Assembly: GCA_944325765.1 (NCBI GenBank)
Contig: CALVBH010000052.1
Location: 1-32,279, forward strand
Origin: an uncultured Bacteroidales bacterium
Lineage (GTDB): Bacteria; Bacteroidota; Bacteroidia; Bacteroidales; UBA932
DNA length: 32,279 nucleotides
Direction: 5' to 3'
The notes beneath the pieces are model-generated. The model was not told the origin of the DNA, did no database searches, and saw only the letters and a program-made list of their open reading frames with translations. Below, one piece after another: positions 23,601-31,062 of this stretch (position 1 is its first letter; the number at the start of each line of letters is the position of its first letter). The position numbers and the translations under genes were made by a program.

Positions 23601-23913
23601 CCGACTTGTAGAGTTCCACTCCGCAGTTAAGCGCCGTCTGGCCTCCGAATGCCAGAAGAATACCCTGAGGAGCTTCCTTCTGGATCACTTCCTCCACGAA
23701 ATACGGGGTGACCGGGAGGAAGTATATCTTGTCGGCCACCTTGTCGGAAGTCTGTACGGTAGCGATATTCGGATTTATGAGCACTGTCTCTATCCCCTCT
23801 TCCTTCATCGCTTTCAGAGCCTGGGAACCGGAATAGTCGAACTCTCCTGCTTCCCCGATTTTCAATGCACCTGAACCCAGCAGCAATACTTTCTTTATAT
23901 CGTTGTCTATCAT
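20674..23913 (-). CDS. carB: Carbamoyl-phosphate synthase large subunit
   Basis: This 1079-residue enzyme makes carbamoyl phosphate from bicarbonate, ammonia and two ATP, feeding pyrimidine and arginine synthesis. Both ATP-grasp halves are complete. The first begins [23 protein letters not shown] and contains [22 protein letters not shown]; the second begins [20 protein letters not shown] and contains [15 protein letters not shown]. The C-terminal MGS-like regulatory domain (about 940-1079) includes [12 protein letters not shown] and ends near [12 protein letters not shown]. The length is standard. It lies 27 bp downstream of carA, so the two subunits are co-transcribed. Its stop overlaps that of the convergent YciO-type gene. 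Confidence 0.98.
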   Translation of the reverse strand: [1079 protein letters not shown]

Positions 23914-23940
23914 TGTCGTTAGATTAAATGTTTGTAATGA

Positions 23941-25017
23941 TTAAAGTTTGCTCAAGAACTCGTCGAAGAGGAACTCCGTATCGGTAGGACCGCTCGAAGC
24001 CTCGGGATGGAACTGGGATGAAAAGAACGGCTTGGTCTTGTGCCGGATGCCCTCGTTGGTCCCGTCATTCATGTTTATGAAATACGGTGTCCAGTCCTTG
24101 CCGAGAGTGGCGGTGTCCACCGCATAGCCGTGATTCTGGGAAGTGACGAAGCATTTGTTCGAGCCGACCATTCTGACGGGCTGGTTATGACTTCTGTGAC
24201 CGTATTTGAGTTTGTATGTAGTGGCCCCGGCCGCACGGCTGAGAAGCTGGTTCCCCATACAGATTCCGAAAATCGGCTTGTCCTTTTTCATGGCTTCCTG
24301 CAGATGCCTTACGGTGACGTCGCAGAATTCGGGGTTTCCCGGACCGTTGGAAATGAAGAGTCCGTCATACTCGAGAGTGTTGAAATCGTAGTCCCACGGC
24401 ACCCTGATGATTTCCACTCCGCGCGAAAGGAAGCAGCGGAGGATATTGTGTTTGACCCCGCAGTCCACGAGAACGATTTTCTTTTCGCCGTGTCCGTACC
24501 TTATGACTTCCTTGCAGCTTACCTTCGCTACATGATTTTCCTTGTTCGGATCCGGCACGGGAAAGTTCCTTTCGTTGCCCTCGGATACGATAATTCCGAG
24601 CATGGAACCGTTGTCTCTCAGGACTTTGGTCAACTCCCTGGTGTCTATGCCGTAAATTCCCGGTACTTTGTGCTTGCGGAGCCATTCGCCCAGGCTCATA
24701 GCCGCATTCCAGTGGCTGTAGTCCTCCGAATAGTCGGACACGACAAGTCCCCGGACATAAATTCCGTCGGATTCCATATATCTGGAAATGCCGTTTTCTT
24801 CGAATGATTCTTCAGGAATACCGTAGTTTCCCACTATCGGATAAGTGATGCATAGAATCTGCCCCGAATAGGAAGGGTCGGTAAGACTTTCCGTGTAACC
24901 GACCATAGCCGTAGAGAAAACCACCTCACCATCGCAGGCGCCGTTGTAACCGAATGAATATCCGTGGAACTCCATTCCGTTTTCCAACTTGAGCGTAGCT
25001 CGAATTTTCTGCTCCAT
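23941..25017 (-). CDS. carA: Carbamoyl-phosphate synthase small (glutaminase) subunit
   Basis: This subunit hydrolyses glutamine and passes ammonia to CarB. The class I amidotransferase triad is visible: the nucleophile in IFGICMGNQLL (C253 counted from the ATG at 25017), and H337 and E339 in QFHPEASSGP. The N-terminal CPSase small-chain domain contains DPSYSGQILCITYPIVGNYG. The frame continues to a TTG at 25023, but ATG at 25017 (MEQKIRATLKLENG) is preferred, giving 358 residues. A 14-bp perfect palindrome lies about 15 bp upstream of the start and is a candidate operator. Confidence 0.97.
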   Translation of the reverse strand: MEQKIRATLKLENGMEFHGYSFGYNGACDGEVVFSTAMVGYTESLTDPSYSGQILCITYPIVGNYGIPEESFEENGISRYMESDGIYVRGLVVSDYSEDYSHWNAAMSLGEWLRKHKVPGIYGIDTRELTKVLRDNGSMLGIIVSEGNERNFPVPDPNKENHVAKVSCKEVIRYGHGEKKIVLVDCGVKHNILRCFLSRGVEIIRVPWDYDFNTLEYDGLFISNGPGNPEFCDVTVRHLQEAMKKDKPIFGICMGNQLLSRAAGATTYKLKYGHRSHNQPVRMVGSNKCFVTSQNHGYAVDTATLGKDWTPYFINMNDGTNEGIRHKTKPFFSSQFHPEASSGPTDTEFLFDEFLSKL

Positions 25018-25031
25018 TGTCAATATGTTTC

Positions 25032-25045
25032 TATTAACGTTAATA
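25032..25045. promoter_or_regulatory. 14-bp perfect palindrome upstream of carA (candidate operator)
   Basis: TATTAACGTTAATA reads the same on both strands and lies 15 bp upstream of the carA ATG (25017). A symmetric site at this place could bind a dimeric regulator controlling carAB. No regulator gene is nearby, and a convincing promoter was not identified in this 108-bp gap. AT-rich palindromes also arise by chance. Confidence 0.4.
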
Positions 25046-25131
25046 TATGCTTAAACCGGACGAAAATAATACAAATCCTCCAATATCCGTCCAAAAAAAA
25101 GAAAAATCTGTATTTTTTCGGCAATGAAGTC

Positions 25132-25770
25132 TCAACGCATCGACAAAACAGCCTCAATCGGGCTTTCAGCGCCGAGAATGGCGCTTCCCGCAACGAGAAT
25201 ATCGGCCCCGGCCGATTTCAGGGCTCCGGCATTCTTCCCTGAAACTCCCCCGTCCACCTCTATCAGGCAATCCGCACCCTGACGCAATATTTCCTTTTTG
25301 ACGGATTCCACTCTCCGGTATGTCTCTTCGATGAATTTCTGTCCGCCGAAACCTGCAAAAACCGACATAATCAGGACGAATTCGCAGTCCGCAAGATAAG
25401 GGAACAGCCTTTCGACGGGAATGTCGGGATTTATGGCTATTCCCGCTTTCATCCCGCATTCGTGAATAAGGGATACCACCTCTGCGGGTTTCTCCGTGGC
25501 ATTCAGATGGAAACTCAGCATGTCGGCTCCGGATTTGGCGAAACGCTCCACATAGTTTTCGGGTCTGACTATCATCAGATGCGTATCGAGAGGCTTGGTC
25601 GCGATGGAGGCAATCGCATCGGTTACGGGGAAGCCGTAGGAAATATTCGGGACGAAAACCCCGTCCATAATGTCCAGATGGAGTAAATCGGCATATTCGC
25701 AGGAAAACTCCACGTCGCCTGCCAGATGCAGAAAATCACCGGCAAGCAGGGATACGGATATCAGTGCCAT
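25132..25770 (-). CDS. rpe: Ribulose-phosphate 3-epimerase
   Basis: This 212-residue TIM-barrel enzyme interconverts ribulose-5-phosphate and xylulose-5-phosphate in the pentose phosphate pathway. Metal-binding residues are all present: H31 and D33 in LLHLDIMDG, H64 in DTHLMIV, and D173 in IEVDGG. S7 and D12 near the N-terminus are also kept. Two family-conserved loops differ from the usual form: ISPSLL is ISVSLL, and MSVNPGFGG is MSVFAGFGG (135-143). The phosphate-gripping GFGG itself is retained, so activity is probable but could be altered. The gene starts one base after the pepD stop, so it is translationally linked to pepD. Confidence 0.9.
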   Translation of the reverse strand: MALISVSLLAGDFLHLAGDVEFSCEYADLLHLDIMDGVFVPNISYGFPVTDAIASIATKPLDTHLMIVRPENYVERFAKSGADMLSFHLNATEKPAEVVSLIHECGMKAGIAINPDIPVERLFPYLADCEFVLIMSVFAGFGGQKFIEETYRRVESVKKEILRQGADCLIEVDGGVSGKNAGALKSAGADILVAGSAILGAESPIEAVLSMR

Positions 25771-25771
25771 A

Positions 25772-27220
25772 CTATTCGATATTGGATATAACGTCAGAGA
25801 GCAGGGCTACGAACTTGTCCAGAGATGCCAGATCGAGGCGCTCTCCAGGAGCATGGACTCCCCTGAGCGTCGGCCCGAATGAAATCATATCCAGCCCTGG
25901 ATATATGTCGAGGAAAAGGCCGCATTCCAGACCTGCATGTATGGCCCGCACTACCGGTTCATGTCCGAAAAGTTTTCTGTAGGAAGCCCTGCAGACTTTC
26001 AGGACGTGTGAATCCATGTCAGGCTTCCATCCCGGATATTCGGATTCGTGGGTTACCTCTGCCCCGGCCAGCCGGAAAGCGGCCTCGACTTTAAGGCCTG
26101 CAGCACGTCTTTCTGACGTTACCGAACTCCTCTGGCTGGTACCTACGCGGATTTCCCCGTCGAGTGTCCTGACTGACGCCAGATTTGTGGAAGTCTCCAC
26201 GAGTCCCTTTATGTCCGCACTCATCGCCAGTACACCGTGAGGGGCGGCAAACAGGGAGGCGACGACGGCCCTGGCGGTCTCCGGGTCGATAATCTTTTCT
26301 CCCCCGGTGCATTTTCCCAGGACTTCGGTTTCCACGTCAATATCCGGATCCCCGGCGGCATATTCCGCCCTGAGTTCTTTCCTGAAAGATTCCGCAGCAC
26401 CGGTTATTTTCCCGGCAAGGGATGCTCCGGCAGTGATTTCAGCTTCCGCTTCGCGGGCAATGGCGTTGCGTTTGTTCCCCCCGTTGATGCTGCATATCCC
26501 AACTTCCGGGAATGGATACAGGAAACGAGCAAGCAGCTGTACAGCATTCGCCCTGCCCTTGTCTATATCGTCACCGCTGTGACCTCCGGTACCGTTGAAT
26601 ACGCGGATCCGGAGCCTTGTATCTCCCTGCGCGGCATCGACAGTCCCGTATCTGAAAACCGCGGTGGTATCCAGACCTCCTGCACAGCCTACGAAAAGTT
26701 CGCCCTCGTCCTCCGAATCGAGATTAATCAGCGTCTTTCCCGTAATGAAGCCCGGCTTCAGAGCCTTCGCCCCGTCCAGTCCGGTTTCCTCCGATACGGT
26801 AAACAGGCATTCTATCCGGCCTGTCTTCATCGGACTTTCCAGGACAGCCAGCTGGGCCGCCATTCCGATACCGCAGTCTGCACCCAGAGTCGTATCTGGC
26901 GCTGTCATCCAGCCGTTTTCTATGACATATCTTATCGGGTCCCGCGAAAAGTCGTGGTCAACTCCTGAATTCTTCTCGCAGACCATGTCTGAATGACTCT
27001 GAAGCACGATGACAGGAACATGTTCGCAGCCCGGAGACGCCGGCCTGACTATCACCACATTCCCGGCTTCATCGGTACGGCATTCGAGCGAACGGCTTTC
27101 GGCGAACTGCTGAAGGTATGCGATGATATGTTCTTCATGTCCGGACTCCCTCGGAATCCGGGTTATCTCCTTGAACAGATCCAGCACTTTCTCCGGATCC
27201 AAATCTGTTTTGGAATGCAT
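25772..27220 (-). CDS. pepD: Aminoacyl-histidine dipeptidase (peptidase M20C)
   Basis: This 482-residue zinc dipeptidase cleaves Xaa-His and related dipeptides in the cytoplasm. The M20 metal ligands fit the E. coli PepD pattern: H76 in QSHSDMVCEKN, D115 in GADCGIG, E144/E145 in SEETGLDGA, an Asp in LINLDSEDEGELFVGCAGG, and H456 in GVHAPGERL. A dimerisation (lid) domain occupies about 180-390, with SGGHSGDDI-like TGGHSGDDIDKGRANA. The length is normal. It lies 39 bp downstream of dnaA and 1 bp upstream of rpe, an unusual metabolic tail on a dnaA transcript. Confidence 0.95.
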   Translation of the reverse strand: MHSKTDLDPEKVLDLFKEITRIPRESGHEEHIIAYLQQFAESRSLECRTDEAGNVVIVRPASPGCEHVPVIVLQSHSDMVCEKNSGVDHDFSRDPIRYVIENGWMTAPDTTLGADCGIGMAAQLAVLESPMKTGRIECLFTVSEETGLDGAKALKPGFITGKTLINLDSEDEGELFVGCAGGLDTTAVFRYGTVDAAQGDTRLRIRVFNGTGGHSGDDIDKGRANAVQLLARFLYPFPEVGICSINGGNKRNAIAREAEAEITAGASLAGKITGAAESFRKELRAEYAAGDPDIDVETEVLGKCTGGEKIIDPETARAVVASLFAAPHGVLAMSADIKGLVETSTNLASVRTLDGEIRVGTSQRSSVTSERRAAGLKVEAAFRLAGAEVTHESEYPGWKPDMDSHVLKVCRASYRKLFGHEPVVRAIHAGLECGLFLDIYPGLDMISFGPTLRGVHAPGERLDLASLDKFVALLSDVISNIE

Positions 27221-27259
27221 ATATGAAAATTTAACGTCAGTCCGGCGGGTAAATCCGTA

Positions 27260-28681
27260 TCAGGCCCGGGCAGGCACCAGCATCTTCTCTATATCGCTGA
27301 CATACTGCCTGAACGTCTTGTCGATGCTCATAAGATCCTGAACGGTAGAGCAGGCATGCAGTACCGTCGAATGGTCCTTTCCCCCGATTTCAGAACCTAT
27401 GGTCGAAAGCGAGCATTTGAGCAGATTCCGGCTCATGTACATGGCTATCTGCCGCGCCTGCACTATCTGGCGCTTGCGGGACTTGGACAGAAGATTGTCC
27501 ATGGTGATATTGAAATACTGGCAGACGGCTTTCTGGACCTTGTCGATGGTTATGTCGGTCTTCTGCTCCCCGACTATTTTCGTGGTAATGCTCTCGGCCA
27601 GTTCGACCGTTATCTCCCTGTGGGCGAAAGTCGCATTGGCGATAAGAGAAATCAGAGCACCTTCAAGTTCCCTGAAATTCGTGGTAATCCGGCTCGCAAG
27701 ATATATCAGGACGTCATCGCTGAGTTTCACCCCTTCCCTGAAACTGCGGGACCTGAGCATAGCCAGCCTCGTGGCGAAATCCGGATGCTGGAGTTCGACG
27801 GAAAGCCCCCATTTAAGACGGGACAGAAGCCTCTCCTCGAAATTCTGCAAGTCCACCGGAGCCCTGTCAGAGGTGAATATCAGCTGCTTTCCGGACTGGT
27901 GAAGGTGGTTGAATATCTGGAAAAAGGCATTCTGGGTACCCTGAGAGGACATATCCTGGATATCATCTATAATCAGGACATCCATCCTCGAATAGAACGC
28001 GAGGAAATTCGTAAGATTGTTCTTCACGTTCACGGCGTCCATATACTGCGTCTTGAATTTGTTCGCAGGCAGATAAAGCACCGTCAGGTCCGGATATTTC
28101 TCCTTTATGGCAATACCTATGGCCTGGGCTATATGAGTCTTGCCGAGTCCCGGACCTCCGAAAAGGAAAAGAGGATTGAAAGCCGTCTTTCCCGGATACA
28201 TGGCAATGCTCTCCCCTGCCGTCACGCCCATCTTGTTGCACTCGCCGATGGCCAGATTCGCGAAACAGTAATTCGGATTGAGCTGGGGACTCACCTTCAG
28301 ACGCTGGATTCCGGGAATCACGAAAGGATTTACGGAACCGGACTGCTTGTATGAAGGGAGGGAAATGGAATTGTTTTCCGGAGTGTTGCAGTGAGCCGCC
28401 GGATACTCCATCGGAGGCTGCACCTTTACCGGAGCCACCCTGAAAGCGAGACGTGCGTCGGCCCCGATTTCTTTCCTGACAGTCTTGTTCAGCACATCCA
28501 GAAAATACTCCTCGAGATACTCCCTGAAAAATTCCGACGGGACACTGACGGTCAGCATACCCTCGCTGAACGAGACAGGAACGATCGGCTTGAACCATGT
28601 GTCGAAAGCACGGCTGCTCACTATCTGTTCTATCACTTTCAGACAGCGATTCCAAATCAATATGTGAGTATCCTGAGACAT
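27260..28681 (-). CDS. dnaA: Chromosomal replication initiator protein DnaA
   Basis: This 473-residue AAA+ initiator binds DnaA boxes and opens oriC. Domain I covers about 1-80 (WNRCLKVIEQIVSSRAFDTWFKPI), and a short variable linker follows. The AAA+ core starts near 138 with NPNYCFANLAIG; Walker A is GGPGLGKT at 175-182 and Walker B LIIDDIQ with D239/D240. Domain IV (about 370-473) ends with the DnaA signature GGKDHSTVLHA (D436, H437, S438, T439), the box-contacting helix. No dnaN, recF or gyrB lies beside it, as is common in this phylum. Confidence 0.98.
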   Translation of the reverse strand: MSQDTHILIWNRCLKVIEQIVSSRAFDTWFKPIVPVSFSEGMLTVSVPSEFFREYLEEYFLDVLNKTVRKEIGADARLAFRVAPVKVQPPMEYPAAHCNTPENNSISLPSYKQSGSVNPFVIPGIQRLKVSPQLNPNYCFANLAIGECNKMGVTAGESIAMYPGKTAFNPLFLFGGPGLGKTHIAQAIGIAIKEKYPDLTVLYLPANKFKTQYMDAVNVKNNLTNFLAFYSRMDVLIIDDIQDMSSQGTQNAFFQIFNHLHQSGKQLIFTSDRAPVDLQNFEERLLSRLKWGLSVELQHPDFATRLAMLRSRSFREGVKLSDDVLIYLASRITTNFRELEGALISLIANATFAHREITVELAESITTKIVGEQKTDITIDKVQKAVCQYFNITMDNLLSKSRKRQIVQARQIAMYMSRNLLKCSLSTIGSEIGGKDHSTVLHACSTVQDLMSIDKTFRQYVSDIEKMLVPARA

Positions 28682-28946
28682 CTGTGCTTGACTAAGGTTA
28701 GTTTCAACCGAAAAACGTGAGCAAAGATGCGGAAAAAAATTTTATAAAAATTTCTTTTTGCTATTGTTTATTATCTTTTTTTTACATCTAAACGTTTAAG
28801 GAATTTCGAAACGATTGATTTTATAAATATTTAATAATCAATATGTTATATTTTAACATTTTATTAACAACCTTGATGTATACCTATTTAGGTATTTTGA
28901 TAAATTCTAAATTGGCAATTTGCACGCGAGACTCTTCCTGAGGGTT
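28682..28946. other. AT-rich 265-bp region upstream of dnaA with short palindromes
   Basis: This intergenic region is much more AT-rich than its surroundings. It contains CATCTTTG (minus strand, 28722-28729), one base off the -7 consensus, which could be the dnaA promoter. It also holds palindromes: ATACCTA-TT-TAGGTAT (28879-28894), AAATTG-G-CAATTT (near 28911-28923) and ATGTTA/TAACAT (near 28843-28860). No exact DnaA box (TTATCCACA) was found on either strand; TTATTAACA near 28861 is the nearest. A replication origin is possible but not supported by box clusters. Confidence 0.4.
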
Positions 28947-29852
28947 TCAGAACACGGAAATCCTCAGATATTTTTTGGGATTTTCTTCTATTTTGCATAA
29001 AATTCCGTCGATTCTGAGCAAAAGTGAATCCAAGGAGTTGTAGACGGAATCGTCATTGACGAGCCGGCCTATCGTCCCGTCATTTTCCTGCATTTTCCCG
29101 GACAATGTTTTCAGGCTTTCCACCAGTCCGCGGATGTCGGCTTCATCGAGTTCCGCCGCCGTGCCGGCAATGCCTGTCATGGCCGTGTCAGCCTTCTCCG
29201 CTATCAGATTCAGCCGATGCGACAGGGTGTCGAGATTCGCTATCAATGATGTTATTTCCGAAGAACTGCCTTCGACAGTCGATGCCAGGGACTCGACTTT
29301 TGCCATGGTCCTTTCCATATTCCTCATTATGCTGCGCAGCGAAGCCCTGTTTTCTTCAGACAGTGTGAGATTCAGGTTTATAAGAGCACTGTCCAGATTC
29401 TCTAAAACGTCTTTTCCCTTGGTAATCAGCGGCTCTATTCCCGCCGCCAGGGAAGTGAGCATGTCATGCGATACGGACGGTGCCAGAAAAGCACCGTCAC
29501 GGGCCGGTTCTTCCGACTGTCCGAGATCTATCCTGAGAGCCTTCCCTCCCATAAGGTCGGCGCTGTATATGGTCATTTTGGAGTCGGCCGGTATCTCGAA
29601 GTCTCTGGAAACGGAACAGACGACATCGAAGCCTTTCTTTTTCCGGTTGTATTCCACTTCCGAGACAGTCCCGGCCTTATACCCCTTTATATATACAGGA
29701 GACGACGGAAGCAGGCCCTGGACGTCCTCATAGAAAGAGACGAAAACATAGTCATCGCTGAAAAGATTCCGTCCCCTGAGAAAATTTATGACAAAAAAAG
29801 TAGCCGTCAGCACGATTATCGCCAATAGTCCGATTTTGAATTCTTTTTTCAT
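28947..29852 (-). CDS. MCE-family (MlaD-like) lipid transport protein
   Basis: This 301-residue protein has one N-terminal membrane helix (about 7-25, in MKKEFKIGLLAIIVLTATFFVINFLRG) followed by an MCE/MlaD domain (about 37-115) containing VFVSFYEDVQGLLPSSPVYIKGYKAGTV. The remainder is predominantly helical and coiled-coil-like, with Leu/Ser/Thr repeats. MlaD-type proteins form hexameric rings that carry phospholipids between inner and outer membranes together with an ABC transporter. The MlaE/MlaF partners are not in this window. It lies 36 bp downstream of the amidase gene and is probably in its operon, a common arrangement in Bacteroidales. Confidence 0.9.
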   Translation of the reverse strand: MKKEFKIGLLAIIVLTATFFVINFLRGRNLFSDDYVFVSFYEDVQGLLPSSPVYIKGYKAGTVSEVEYNRKKKGFDVVCSVSRDFEIPADSKMTIYSADLMGGKALRIDLGQSEEPARDGAFLAPSVSHDMLTSLAAGIEPLITKGKDVLENLDSALINLNLTLSEENRASLRSIMRNMERTMAKVESLASTVEGSSSEITSLIANLDTLSHRLNLIAEKADTAMTGIAGTAAELDEADIRGLVESLKTLSGKMQENDGTIGRLVNDDSVYNSLDSLLLRIDGILCKIEENPKKYLRISVF

Positions 29853-29888
29853 GATTCCTGATTTTCAAACACTTCGGGCAAGCGCCTT

Positions 29889-30959
29889 TTACAGCGGGGA
29901 AACGTTTCCGTTTTCCATCCTGACAGGAAAAGAGCCGGGAAAGGTCTTCCGGATTTTCCCGTAGAGGGTTCTGGCCGCCCCTTCGGAGGATGCCCTTATC
30001 ACATATTTGTACATGCCGCCGGCCGGTACGGCTTCAGCATCGTAGCCTTCGAATGCCTTGTCGCCCGGGGCGAGCCGTTTGCTCAGGACGAAAATCTGCA
30101 CACCGTATCCGTCTGCAGCGGCGGATGTAGATTCCGTGCTGTAGTCCAGACTTTCATCGTATTTGGCCTTGAAACTTCTGAATGCCTGGAAGAGCCTTCC
30201 GGCTATTTCGGAACGGCCCGATGCTGAATTCAGCTTTTTAAGGTCCGCAGCGTTCGACATGAACCCCACTTCCACCAGTACGGCCGGCATTTTCGTTCTC
30301 CACAGCACCCAGAAAGGGTCCTGCGAAATGCCCCTGCTGTGCGTTACCGGACCCTTGACCAGTTCCTTGTCGGCTTCCGCGGCAAAAGTAAGGCTTTGCT
30401 CATAGAACGCGTTCTGCATAAGGTTGAAAAATATGAAGGACTCGGGGTCATTGGGATCGAAACCCTGGTAATCCGTAGTATAGTCGTCCTCGAGAAGGAT
30501 TACGGAATTTTCCCGCCGGCAGACATCCATATTGGACGACAGTTTGTCGTTTCCGAGAATATGGGTCGAGAAACCGTGGGCCTGGGCAGACGAGGCGGCG
30601 TTCACGTGAATCGATATGAACAGATTGGCATTATTTCTGTTGGCGATTTCCGCCCGGTTGTTCAGGGTCACGTAAACATCCGAGGATCTCGTGTATATCA
30701 CCTTTACGTCCGGATATGCATCGGTGATTCTGGAACCGAGTTTCCTGGCGATGTCGAGATTTATGTTTTTCTCATATACGCGGCCATCGCGGCTGACGCA
30801 TCCGGGGTCCTTGCCTCCGTGGCCGGCATCGATGACTACCGTTTTAAGTTTCAGCCTTTCATTCGCCCCCGCCTCTCCGGACAGGCCCGGAAGAAGGGCC
30901 AATGCCAGGAAAAACAGCGGCTGGAAAACCTTTCGGACGATATGATGCAACAGTTTCAT
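29889..30959 (-). CDS. N-acetylmuramoyl-L-alanine amidase (Amidase_3) with SPOR-like C-terminus
   Basis: This 356-residue enzyme cleaves the bond between MurNAc and the stem peptide of peptidoglycan. A signal peptide (about 1-33, with a hydrophobic core FFLALALLPGL) precedes the Amidase_3 domain. Zinc and catalytic residues are visible: H47 in VIDAGHGGKDPG, E63 in YEKNINLD, H118 in FISIHVNAA and E230 in LVEVGFMSN. The C-terminal about 80 residues (YGVQIFVLSK to PVRMENGN) look like a SPOR domain that binds denuded glycan strands, suggesting septal or remodelling activity. It is divergent from the lptD-like gene, with which it shares a promoter region. Confidence 0.93.
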   Translation of the reverse strand: MKLLHHIVRKVFQPLFFLALALLPGLSGEAGANERLKLKTVVIDAGHGGKDPGCVSRDGRVYEKNINLDIARKLGSRITDAYPDVKVIYTRSSDVYVTLNNRAEIANRNNANLFISIHVNAASSAQAHGFSTHILGNDKLSSNMDVCRRENSVILLEDDYTTDYQGFDPNDPESFIFFNLMQNAFYEQSLTFAAEADKELVKGPVTHSRGISQDPFWVLWRTKMPAVLVEVGFMSNAADLKKLNSASGRSEIAGRLFQAFRSFKAKYDESLDYSTESTSAAADGYGVQIFVLSKRLAPGDKAFEGYDAEAVPAGGMYKYVIRASSEGAARTLYGKIRKTFPGSFPVRMENGNVSPL

Positions 30960-30972
30960 TCGGCTACTGTCA

Positions 30973-31004
30973 TTTGGTAATAATTGAAATTAATTTTAAC
31001 TTTG
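30973..31004 (+). promoter_or_regulatory. Predicted promoter of the lptD-like gene
   Basis: TTTG (30973-30976), a 20-bp spacer and TAACTTTG (30997-31004) match the Bacteroidota promoter at both boxes. Transcription would begin near 31010, giving a leader of about 50 nt before the ATG at 31063. Confidence 0.65.
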
Positions 31005-31025
31005 CGCCTTGCAAAATCCGCAATG

Positions 31026-31033
31026 CAAAAATA
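31026..31033 (-). promoter_or_regulatory. Predicted -7 element for the amidase-MCE operon (TATTTTTG)
   Basis: On the minus strand TATTTTTG matches TAnnTTTG, about 67 bp upstream of the amidase ATG (30959). No TTTG at -33 is seen. It overlaps the leader of the divergent lptD-like gene, so the two promoters face back-to-back with overlapping transcripts. Confidence 0.4.
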
Positions 31034-31062
31034 AAGATTTTTGCTGAATTTGGAGAGATTTA

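Noticed and set aside
27356..28354. A 332-codon plus-strand open frame opposite dnaA
   Set aside because: It is fully antisense to the conserved AAA+ core of DnaA and has no features of its own.
28682..28946. oriC with DnaA boxes upstream of dnaA
   Set aside because: No exact DnaA box was found, only TTATTAACA with two mismatches, so an origin call is not supported.
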